The notes under the pieces were generated by a model. It worked only from the letters and a program-made list of their open reading frames with translations. It made no database searches and was not told where the DNA came from. A stretch of 14,644 nt of DNA from Clostridium sp. UBA3947 (GTDB lineage: Bacteria > Bacillota > Clostridia > Clostridiales > Clostridiaceae). This document shows positions 1-5,811 of this stretch, in pieces. Both the position numbers and the translations under genes were made by a program. Positions within the stretch are counted from its first letter, which is position 1. Each line of letters starts with the position of its first letter. The stretch is taken from contig DGDR01000192.1 of the NCBI GenBank assembly GCA_002385545.1, positions 1 to 14,644 of the forward strand, in the 5' to 3' direction.

Positions 1-28
1 GATCTAATCCTATACAATTCTTACTCAT
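1..28 (-). CDS. 5' end of an unidentified gene (partial, runs off the left edge)
   Basis: An ATG at 26-28 on the minus strand follows a perfect AGGAGG ribosome binding site (36-41) with 7 nt spacing. It opens a frame reading M-S-K-N-C-I-G-L-D before the window ends. Nine residues are too few to name a product. A promoter and a Fur/PerR-like palindrome lie upstream, so it may belong to the regulon of the neighbouring PerR-type regulator, but that is inference. Confidence 0.6.
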
Positions 29-81
29 TTTTATACCTCCTGAAATTAAATTAATTTTATATTTATTTTTATTATGTATTG

Positions 82-121
82 ATTACAATATTATAATAAA
101 TCTAAAATTGAATTTTGTCAA
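82..121 (-). promoter_or_regulatory. Promoter of the left-edge gene with a Fur/PerR-like palindrome over the -10
   Basis: On the minus strand TTGACA (116-121) is followed after 17 bp by TATTAT (93-98), a good sigma-A promoter. The near-palindrome ATTACAATATTATAAT (82-97) overlaps the -10. Its two halves resemble PerR half-sites (ATTATAAT), but they abut without the single central base of the usual 7-1-7 box, so assignment to PerR is tentative. Confidence 0.45.
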
Positions 122-133
122 TAGATCCTTTTT

Positions 134-180
134 CAAAAAATAAAAAAATACACTGTTGGCACTCTAACTCACAGTGTATT
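134..180 (-). terminator. Intrinsic terminator of the perR-like gene
   Basis: A perfect 10-bp stem, AATACACTGT (147-156) with ACAGTGTATT (171-180), is followed on the minus strand by a long T-rich run (A-rich at 134-148 on the plus strand). It lies just after the stop codon of the gene ending at 187. Confidence 0.85.
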
Positions 181-186
181 TTGTGT

Positions 187-609
187 TTATTTATCTTCTA
201 ATATACATTTCTTGCATATACCTTTAAAATGAAAATGCTGTTCCTTTATTACGAAGCCTTCTAAATCTTTAATTTTCATATTTTCAACATCTAAGTCTAT
301 ATCATATACCTGCTGGCACTTTTCACATTTAAAATGGCCATGACTTTCGGGATTATAAAGATCATATCGAATTTCTGTACCTTCTATAGTTATGGCCTCA
401 GCAATTTTTTTCTCTACAAATAGATTCAAGGTATTATATACAGTGGTTTTGGAGAGAGTAGGTATTTCCTTAACTAAGGCTTCGTATATTTGGTTAACAT
501 TAGGATGATTTTGATTTTCGTATAGGTATTCAAAAATTCTTTTTCTCTGATAAGATGGACTAATGTTGTGATTTCTTAAATATTGCTCTATATTTTCTAT
601 GGTTAACAT
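187..609 (-). CDS. perR: Fur-family transcriptional regulator, PerR-like peroxide sensor
   Basis: This 140-residue protein has the normal length and order of the Fur family: an N-terminal winged helix with recognition segment TLSKTTVYNTLNLF (51-64), then a metal-binding dimerisation domain. Two CxxC pairs (C95/C98 and C132/C135) fit the structural zinc site. H35, D83, H90, H92 and D103 line up with the PerR regulatory iron/manganese ligands. An aspartate at the position of PerR D85, where Fur normally has glutamate, favours PerR, although one extra residue lies between D83 and H90. PerR proteins repress peroxide-defence genes until H2O2 oxidises metal-ligand histidines. The ATG at 607-609 has a GGGGG-containing binding site (618-622). 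A PerR-box-like sequence in its own leader suggests autoregulation. Fur or Zur identity is not excluded. Confidence 0.85.
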   Translation of the reverse strand: MLTIENIEQYLRNHNISPSYQRKRIFEYLYENQNHPNVNQIYEALVKEIPTLSKTTVYNTLNLFVEKKIAEAITIEGTEIRYDLYNPESHGHFKCEKCQQVYDIDLDVENMKIKDLEGFVIKEQHFHFKGICKKCILEDK

Positions 610-629
610 AGGTTATACCCCCTACAAAT

Positions 630-644
630 TTGTAACTATTATAA
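630..644 (-). promoter_or_regulatory. PerR-box-like operator in the perR leader
   Basis: The minus strand reads TTATAATAGTTACAA, matching the Bacillus PerR consensus TTATAATnATTATAA at 12 of 14 specified positions with the correct 7-1-7 spacing. It sits just downstream of the predicted transcription start (about 654) and before the ribosome binding site, a position suited to repression. Binding is inferred. Confidence 0.55.
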
Positions 645-660
645 ATTTATATTTGGTTTA

Positions 661-689
661 ATTATAATATATCTACTTATGCTATGCAA
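661..689 (-). promoter_or_regulatory. Sigma-A promoter of the perR-like gene
   Basis: On the minus strand TTGCAT (684-689) is followed after exactly 17 bp by a consensus TATAAT (661-666). The start codon is about 50 nt downstream. Confidence 0.7.
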
Positions 690-710
690 TAGGCCTGTAG
701 GGCAGTATTT

Positions 711-758
711 GAAAAAATGACTCCACATTTATAGCGTAACTTAGCTACAATGTGGAGT
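711..758 (-). terminator. Intrinsic terminator of the multicopper oxidase gene
   Basis: A perfect 10-bp stem, ACTCCACATT (720-729) with AATGTGGAGT (749-758), is followed on the minus strand by six T residues (712-717). It lies 8 bp past the stop codon of the oxidase. Confidence 0.8.
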
Positions 759-765
759 TAGATAG

Positions 766-2406
766 CTAAATATATTTCTTAATAACTCTTAGAGGACGCA
801 TCATATCATGATCTTCATGTTCTAGTATATGACAGTGCCATACATAATCGCCGGCGAAGTGTTTAAAGTGAACTATAATTCTGGTTACCTTTCCTGCTTC
901 GGCTCTAACTACATCCTTCCAGCCTCGTTCGAAAGGTAAAGGTTCCTCACTGCGTCTGTTCATAAAGTATCTAATCTTGCCTGTACGCCTAAAGTAATCT
1001 ACATCAAAGGGCCTACGATCTAGAATCTGGAACTGAACTAGATGCAGGTGTATGGGGTGAGCAAACTGAGTAGGATTAACTATTTCCCATATTTCTATGC
1101 TGTCATAATCAGGAGTTTCAGTAGCCGGATCATCCCAGGTTAAATTGTTTAGAAGTAGCATTGGTCTCCCGTGGCTATCTGTATCTGTATCTAAGGATAC
1201 CTTTCTTATTTTCTTTGCTAAGGTAGGATTTAACTCCATATAATGATTTAATGTTTCAGGAATCTCTGTAGTATCCTCATCCTTTAAAGGAAGTACTACT
1301 CTAAATTGCATTACATTGCCAGTGTTGGGGTTCTGGTTGTCTGTCATAAGAGTAATAGATTGTCCTTCTAAACCAGAGAAGTCTATTATTAAATCTATAC
1401 GCTCTGCTGGCTCTAATATAAAGGACTGTATTTCAACGGGCTCCTGTAGTAAACCACCATCAGTACCAATTTGCCAGAAGGATTGCTCGTTTGATAGCCT
1501 AAAGGTAAAGCCTACTGTATTAGAACCATTTAGGATTCTAAAGCGATATTTCCTCGGTTCTACTTCAAGGTAAGGCCAGAGCTTACCGTTTACTACTATG
1601 GTGTTTCCTATAAAGGCTGGTACTATCGAAGGATAAACTCCTTCCACTGGGGTAGCTGGCTCATCTGGGTAAAACAAGGAGCCGTCTGGGTTAAAGGACT
1701 TATCCTGAACCAATAAAGGAATATCATATTCGCCTTTTGGAATATTCAATCTTTCTTCTAGATCATCGTGTATAATATAAAAACCTGCCAGTCCAGCGTA
1801 TACATTAAGTCGTGTAATACCTAAGGCATGGTCGTGATACCAAAGGGTAGTAGCCTGTTGGTCATTGAGGTACTTGTAAATTCTTCTAGAGAACTTTGGA
1901 CCAGTAGTTATATAGTCCCTAGTGAACCAAGCTTCGGGATGACCATCGCTGTCTGGGGCCACCTCAGCTCCGTGAAGATGGACAACAGTTCTAACCTCTG
2001 GATTATTTATAGCACCATGAATAGTTTTATCCACCGGCAGAAAATGCTTGCTAGGGAGTTTGTTTTGCCATTTTACCAAAACAGTTTGTCCCTTATAAGC
2101 TTCAATCGTTGGGCCTGGATAGCTACCGTTATAGCCCCATATTTCAGTTAAAGGAAAGTCCCTGTGAAATCTGTGTCTTGCCCTTCTCATCTTAATATCA
2201 TAATAGGCATAACCTGCACCTTTTTCATCAGGGGTTAATACTTCAGGAATAGGAAGCTTATCAACAAACTTTGGTATAGTGTCAGGGTTAGAAGGATCAA
2301 CTCTCTCGGGCTTTTCTGAAAGTATTATTTCAGGAGCATCATGTTCATTATCAATTGATTCTTTAGTATATTGCTTATTGTTCAAACGTTTATTACTTTC
2401 TACCAT
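766..2406 (-). CDS. cotA: CotA-type multicopper oxidase (laccase; probable spore coat protein)
   Basis: At 546 residues this is close to Bacillus CotA (513) plus a charged N-terminal extension of about 30 residues. All copper-ligand motifs are present: HLHG at 143-146, WYHDHALG with H191 and H193, HPIHLH with H450, H453 and H455, and HCHILEHEDHDMM with H524, C525, H526, H530 and the axial M535. The spacing of the last motif equals that of CotA. Such enzymes oxidise phenols, bilirubin or metals and reduce O2 to water. There is no signal peptide, which fits a coat protein made in the mother cell and not a secreted laccase. The ATG follows AAGGTGGT. A spore-coat role is inferred from family resemblance; a general cytoplasmic metal oxidase is the alternative. 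Confidence 0.9.
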   Translation of the reverse strand: MVESNKRLNNKQYTKESIDNEHDAPEIILSEKPERVDPSNPDTIPKFVDKLPIPEVLTPDEKGAGYAYYDIKMRRARHRFHRDFPLTEIWGYNGSYPGPTIEAYKGQTVLVKWQNKLPSKHFLPVDKTIHGAINNPEVRTVVHLHGAEVAPDSDGHPEAWFTRDYITTGPKFSRRIYKYLNDQQATTLWYHDHALGITRLNVYAGLAGFYIIHDDLEERLNIPKGEYDIPLLVQDKSFNPDGSLFYPDEPATPVEGVYPSIVPAFIGNTIVVNGKLWPYLEVEPRKYRFRILNGSNTVGFTFRLSNEQSFWQIGTDGGLLQEPVEIQSFILEPAERIDLIIDFSGLEGQSITLMTDNQNPNTGNVMQFRVVLPLKDEDTTEIPETLNHYMELNPTLAKKIRKVSLDTDTDSHGRPMLLLNNLTWDDPATETPDYDSIEIWEIVNPTQFAHPIHLHLVQFQILDRRPFDVDYFRRTGKIRYFMNRRSEEPLPFERGWKDVVRAEAGKVTRIIVHFKHFAGDYVWHCHILEHEDHDMMRPLRVIKKYI

Positions 2407-2473
2407 AGCATAACCACCTTTTCAATAGTGTTATTACAAATCCTGTGGCAGATTGCCTAATATAATATATTCA

Positions 2474-2501
2474 GGTATGTAATTTATGGTACATAAATAC
2501 C
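2474..2501. promoter_or_regulatory. Nested palindrome upstream of the multicopper oxidase
   Basis: TTTATG (2483-2488) and CATAAA (2492-2497) form a 6-3-6 inverted repeat, itself framed by GGTAT (2474-2478) and ATACC (2497-2501). It lies about 70-95 bp upstream of the oxidase start and is not followed by a T-run, so an operator is more likely than a terminator. No known consensus (such as CopY) fits. Confidence 0.35.
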
Positions 2502-2570
2502 AACTGCTTTCTAAAACAAAGGAACATAGAAAACACCTCACTATTTCGTATTAGCTATGAGATAATAAAG

Positions 2571-2620
2571 CAAAAAAAGCTGTTGCACAAGGAGCAGATT
2601 TGCCAATTGTGCAACAGCTT
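2571..2620 (-). terminator. Intrinsic terminator of the degV-family gene
   Basis: A perfect 14-bp stem, AAGCTGTTGCACAA (2577-2590) with its complement at 2607-2620, is followed on the minus strand by seven T residues (2572-2578). Its stem closely resembles that of the terminator at 5061-5110. Confidence 0.9.
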
Positions 2621-2650
2621 ACTTTAAATTTTTCAATTGAGAACCATAGC

Positions 2651-3502
2651 TTATTTAGTCATAAACAAAACGCCTAAAGTGTTAGGACCACAGTGAGAGG
2701 ATATAGTGGAGCCTGCTCTTGTTATGAGAATTTCCTTAAAGTCAGCCACTTCCTCAATGGTTTTTCTTACTATTTCGATTCTTTCCTCAGATATACCTGA
2801 GTGGGTTATAAATACTCGATCTAATTTTAAATCAGTACGATCCTTAAGTTTATCTAAGGTATAATGCTTTAAAACCTTATCTAATGAACCACGATATTTC
2901 TTTCCAACCTTCATTTTACCAGTAGTGTTGTCTACTTCTATGCAGGGTTTAATATTTAGTACATTTGCACCTAGGGCTGCAAGGGCTGAACATCTACCAC
3001 CAGCATGAAGGAAGGTAAGCGTGTCCAACACAAAACTAGCATGTACACTAGTTCTTAAAGCCAATAATTCCTGCTGGATTTGTGCAGCAGACATACCTTG
3101 AGCTATCCTATCAGCAGCCTCTAAAACCAGTAGGCCTGTACCAGTTGACAGACTGCAGGAATCTACAGGGTAGACATTTCCCAGCTCTTGAGCTGCGATA
3201 CAGCAATTTTGATAGGAGGAGGAAATGCCTGAAGCTAGGCTTATATGTATAACCTCATAACCTTCATCCACCCATTGCTTGAAATAGTTTATATATTCGT
3301 CAGGATTTATAGCTGCAGTTTTAGGTAAAATCTTTTTAGTTCTATAAGCTTCATAAATATCGTCTGCGGTAATATCTACGCCATCTTGATATTGCTTTCC
3401 GTCTAGTATTATGTGAAGAGGGTAAAAGTTTACATTGTACCGTTCCTTTAAAACATCTCCTAGGTCGCAGGTGATGTCTGCGCTAAGAATAATTTTACTC
3501 AT
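2651..3502 (-). CDS. DegV-family (FakB-like) fatty-acid-binding protein
   Basis: This protein of about 283 residues has the DegV/EDD fold signatures: the N-terminal SADITCDLG start of the first domain, SLASGISSSYQN in the middle, FLHAGGRCSALAALG followed by LNIKPCIEVDN, and the terminal HCGPNTLGV motif. Family members bind a fatty acid; as FakB they present it to the kinase FakA for phospholipid synthesis. No fakA is in view, so the partner is unknown. The frame could begin at a GTG (3509-3511), but that codon overlaps the GGAG site (3511-3514). The ATG at 3500-3502 has correct 8-nt spacing and is chosen here. The gene is monocistronic, with its own promoter, palindromic operators and terminator. 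Confidence 0.9.
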   Translation of the reverse strand: MSKIILSADITCDLGDVLKERYNVNFYPLHIILDGKQYQDGVDITADDIYEAYRTKKILPKTAAINPDEYINYFKQWVDEGYEVIHISLASGISSSYQNCCIAAQELGNVYPVDSCSLSTGTGLLVLEAADRIAQGMSAAQIQQELLALRTSVHASFVLDTLTFLHAGGRCSALAALGANVLNIKPCIEVDNTTGKMKVGKKYRGSLDKVLKHYTLDKLKDRTDLKLDRVFITHSGISEERIEIVRKTIEEVADFKEILITRAGSTISSHCGPNTLGVLFMTK

Positions 3503-3571
3503 TCTATTCACTCCAGTCTGATAATTTTAAATCTACACTAAAAAATAGTATCAAATTTCACCTACTAATTT

Positions 3572-3600
3572 ATATGTTTAAACATATGACAAGTTGTCAT
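3572..3600. promoter_or_regulatory. Two abutting palindromes over the degV transcription start
   Basis: A perfect 16-bp palindrome ATATGTTTAAACATAT (3572-3587) overlaps by two bases a perfect 7-1-7 inverted repeat ATGACAAGTTGTCAT (3586-3600). The second covers the predicted start of the degV transcript (about 3595). Neither is followed by a T-run. This is the layout of a repressor operator, perhaps for a lipid-responsive TetR- or MarR-type regulator. The regulator is not in this window. Confidence 0.5.
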
Positions 3601-3601
3601 T

Positions 3602-3630
3602 ATTTTATATTATAGCATATTCTATGTCAA
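3602..3630 (-). promoter_or_regulatory. Sigma-A promoter of the degV-family gene
   Basis: On the minus strand a consensus TTGACA (3625-3630) is followed after 17 bp by TAAAAT (3602-3607). The adjacent palindromes lie immediately downstream. Confidence 0.7.
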
Positions 3631-3684
3631 GTTACTGAAGGAAGTAAAAGATTTAGTTGAAAAAGACAAATGTTTAAATTAATA

Positions 3685-3713
3685 TTGCAAATAATGTTCG
3701 TATTGTGTATAAT
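3685..3713 (+). promoter_or_regulatory. Sigma-A promoter of the riboswitch-AICAR transformylase unit
   Basis: TTGCAA (3685-3690) is followed after 17 bp by a consensus TATAAT (3708-3713). Transcription would start near 3720, just before the riboswitch aptamer. Confidence 0.75.
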
Positions 3714-3733
3714 ATAATTAACTGAATAAAAGT

Positions 3734-3838
3734 AATCATGCGACTGGCGAATAATGGAATTAACCATAGGGAGCATGATTATGTGGAAGATATCGATCGC
3801 CTGGGTAAAACATTCATAGTTTTTCTCAGGCGTTTTTT
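3734..3838 (+). promoter_or_regulatory. ZTP riboswitch (pfl motif) with expression platform
   Basis: The leader shows the pfl/ZTP architecture. An outer stem AATCATG (3734-3740) pairs with CATGATT (3774-3780) around the conserved CGACTGGCG, a small ATGG/CCAT stem (3754-3757 with 3764-3767) and GGGAGC (3769-3774). A spacer hairpin and the conserved CGCCTGGG (3798-3805) follow. ZTP riboswitches sense ZMP/ZTP, signals of folate-limited purine synthesis, and switch on purine and one-carbon genes. Its position before an AICAR formyltransferase, which consumes ZMP, fits exactly. The conserved CGCCTG is also the left arm of a terminator, so ligand binding should allow read-through (an ON switch). 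Confidence 0.9.
3798..3838 (+). terminator. Riboswitch-controlled terminator
   Basis: CGCCTG (3798-3803) pairs with CAGGCG (3827-3832), extended inward by AAAAC with GTTTT, and is followed by six T residues (3833-3838). The left arm is part of the ZTP aptamer core, making the two structures mutually exclusive. Confidence 0.85.
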
Positions 3839-3870
3839 GTTTAAATTTTATATTTTTAAGGAGGATAAAA

Positions 3871-5049
3871 ATGAAGAATTCAGAAGTAGTACTCAAGTAT
3901 GGATGCAATCCCCATCAAAAGCCTGCGAAAATTTATGTGCAGAATAAGGAGCTGCCTTTTAGAATTTTAAACGGTAATCCTGGCTATATAAATTTTATGG
4001 ATGCCTTTAACTCCTGGCAGCTGGTAAAGGAACTAAAAGAGGCTACTGGATTGCCAGCAGCAGCTTCCTTTAAGCATGTAAGCCCTGCAGGTGCTGCTTT
4101 AGGCTTGCCCTTAAGTGATGACTTAAAGAAGGCCTACTTTGTGGAGGATATAGAGCTATCACCAGTGGCAGCAGCTTATGCTAGAGCTAGAGGTGCAGAC
4201 AGAATGTCTTCCTTCGGAGATTGGGCAGCCCTAAGTGATATTGTGGATGAGCCTACAGCTAAAATACTGAGCAAATCTGTTTCTGATGGAATTATTGCCC
4301 CTGGATATACTCCAGAAGCTTTAGAAATTCTAAAGAATAAGAAAAAGGGTAATTATTGCATTATAGAAATGGATTGGGACTACGAGCCTGAAGATATTGA
4401 AATAAGAAACATATACGGTATTACCTTTGAGCAGATGAGAAATAAGGAAAAGGTACGAGAAGAGCTCCTTTATAAAAACATAGTTACTAACAATAAGGAA
4501 ATTCCTGAGGAAGCTAAGAGAGACATGCTTCTTGCCATGATTACCTTAAAGTACACCCAGTCAAACTCTGTTTGCTTTGCTTTAGGTGGTCAAGTTATCG
4601 GTGTTGGAGCAGGTCAGCAGTCAAGAATACACTGCACTAGATTAGCAGCCTCCAAGGCAGATATTTGGTTCTTAAGACAGCATCCAGCAGTGCAAAGACT
4701 TCCTTTCAAGGAGGGAATCTCACAGCCTGATAAGGATAACCTAATCGATCAATACCTAAGAGATGATATTACTCCTATGGAAATGAAGGAATGGGCTAGG
4801 GTGCTAGAGGAGGTACCAGAAAGGCTTACTAAGGAGGAAAAGGAATCTTGGCTTTCTAACTTAAAAGGTGTAACTCTAGGCTCCGATGCCTTCTTCCCCT
4901 TTAGAGATAATATTGATAGAGCGGCTCAAAGCGGCGTGAAATATATAGTTCAACCAGGTGGCTCTATTAGGGATGATATTGTTATAGAAGCTTGTAATGA
5001 ATATGACATGGTTATGACCTGCACTAGCTTAAGACTATTCCACCATTAA
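3871..5049 (+). CDS. purH: Stand-alone AICAR transformylase (phosphoribosylaminoimidazolecarboxamide formyltransferase)
   Basis: These 392 residues match the AICAR transformylase half of bifunctional PurH. The enzyme transfers a formyl group from 10-formyl-tetrahydrofolate to AICAR (ZMP) to give FAICAR, the penultimate step of purine synthesis. Visible motifs are FKHVSPAGAA with the catalytic Lys-His pair (68-69), YTQSNSVCF, GAGQQSR, FFPFRDNID and IVQPGGSIRDD. The N-terminal MGS-like IMP cyclohydrolase domain of normal PurH (about 510-520 aa in all) is absent, and the protein starts cleanly at an ATG with an AAGGAGG site, so this is not a truncation. Ring closure to IMP must be done by another enzyme outside the window. 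Regulation is by the upstream ZTP riboswitch. The symbol is used loosely because only one PurH activity is present. Confidence 0.92.
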   Translation: MKNSEVVLKYGCNPHQKPAKIYVQNKELPFRILNGNPGYINFMDAFNSWQLVKELKEATGLPAAASFKHVSPAGAALGLPLSDDLKKAYFVEDIELSPVAAAYARARGADRMSSFGDWAALSDIVDEPTAKILSKSVSDGIIAPGYTPEALEILKNKKKGNYCIIEMDWDYEPEDIEIRNIYGITFEQMRNKEKVREELLYKNIVTNNKEIPEEAKRDMLLAMITLKYTQSNSVCFALGGQVIGVGAGQQSRIHCTRLAASKADIWFLRQHPAVQRLPFKEGISQPDKDNLIDQYLRDDITPMEMKEWARVLEEVPERLTKEEKESWLSNLKGVTLGSDAFFPFRDNIDRAAQSGVKYIVQPGGSIRDDIVIEACNEYDMVMTCTSLRLFHH

Positions 5050-5060
5050 TATTTAGATTT

Positions 5061-5110
5061 GGAGCTGTTACACAAGTAATGATTTATTACTTGTGCAGCA
5101 GCTCCTTTTT
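5061..5110 (+). terminator. Intrinsic terminator of the AICAR transformylase gene
   Basis: A 20-nt arm (5061-5080, starting GGAGCTG) pairs almost perfectly with 5086-5105 (ending CAGCTCC), with one mismatch and one wobble, and is followed by TTTTT (5106-5110). It separates the purine gene from the retron-like operon. Confidence 0.9.
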
Positions 5111-5111
5111 G

Positions 5112-5141
5112 TTGCCTGTTGTTTGATTGAGATGGTATAAT
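5112..5141 (+). promoter_or_regulatory. Extended -10 promoter of the retron-like operon
   Basis: TTGCCT (5112-5117), an 18-bp spacer, and a consensus TATAAT (5136-5141) preceded by TGg (extended -10). It lies just after the upstream terminator and about 55 bp before the first ORF. It is the only clear promoter before the protein genes, so they are probably one transcript. Confidence 0.7.
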
Positions 5142-5197
5142 TTGTATATCCTAATAATAGTCTTTATGTAAAATAAAAGGTATAAGGTGGTTTAGAT

Positions 5198-5809
5198 ATG
5201 TCTAATTATAAAGGTGGCTGGTTCCGAAGAATTTTTTCCTTTAATAAGTCAAAGGATAAGTGCTTGGATAGAAAGGAAGAACAAAAGCAGGCAGAGCTAA
5301 AGCATGAGTTGGCTGAAAAAGCAATTATAAACAAGAGATTGTGGAAGAAAAACTATAAGCCTCAAAGGCAAATAGTGCTTTGGGGCTGGGATGAAAATAA
5401 TAATCCTAGCTTTCTAGTTTTATATGGAGTACATGAATTTAACTGCTCCCATATGGAAGGGGTTAATATACTTGAAAAAGAGGTAAAGTACACAAGCTAT
5501 GCAATTTGGAAAGGAAAGGAGGGGCATTTGCCTTCTTTTCCAGCGGTAAAAATCGTTGATAGATATGATTATGTTAGCAGACGGTGGGTTGGGCCAAGGA
5601 TGTATTATAAAAAAGGTTTAAAATATCTATGGAGTTGGCGACCTAATGAGGAGTATTTAGTTAAGAGCTACTATGAGCTTCCAGCTGAGCAGCATATTAG
5701 CTTTGATTTTTTTAAGTCTTGGGAACAGAGCGATTATGTAAGAGAAATAAGAAGTAAAAATATTAGTTTCCAAGGATTCAGGCAGCTAATAGCCCTAGTG
5801 AGATTATAG
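5198..5809 (+). CDS. N-terminal piece of split ARM/HEAT-like retron accessory protein
   Basis: The first ORF of the operon, 203 residues, begins at ATG 5198 with AAGGTGG (5184-5190) 7 nt upstream. I recognise no domain. The protein is basic and rich in aromatic residues (many W and Y), with a charged helical N-terminus and no signal peptide or membrane segment. It ends at TAG 5807-5809. The next large ORF lies in the -1 frame, is open from 5767, and begins with sequence that reads like a continuation: joining ...RQLIALVRL to GLGGEYEDLYPLL gives a plausible first helical repeat. I infer that the two ORFs are one gene of about 1000 codons in relatives, split here. A genuine separate small protein is the alternative. 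Confidence 0.5.
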   Translation: MSNYKGGWFRRIFSFNKSKDKCLDRKEEQKQAELKHELAEKAIINKRLWKKNYKPQRQIVLWGWDENNNPSFLVLYGVHEFNCSHMEGVNILEKEVKYTSYAIWKGKEGHLPSFPAVKIVDRYDYVSRRWVGPRMYYKKGLKYLWSWRPNEEYLVKSYYELPAEQHISFDFFKSWEQSDYVREIRSKNISFQGFRQLIALVRL

Positions 5810-5811
5810 GG

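Noticed and set aside
2480..2500. Sigma-K promoter for the CotA-like gene (CATAAATTA as -10)
   Set aside because: A CATAnnnTA match exists on the minus strand, but no -35 element at proper spacing was found; the -10 alone is too common in AT-rich DNA.
3627..3947. Small ORFs on both strands over the purine leader
   Set aside because: They overlap the promoter, ZTP riboswitch and gene start, lack ribosome binding sites and resemble no protein.
5112..5197. msr-msd RNA upstream of the first retron gene
   Set aside because: Only about 86 bp lie between the terminator and the start codon; they hold a promoter and a ribosome binding site and no long inverted repeat.
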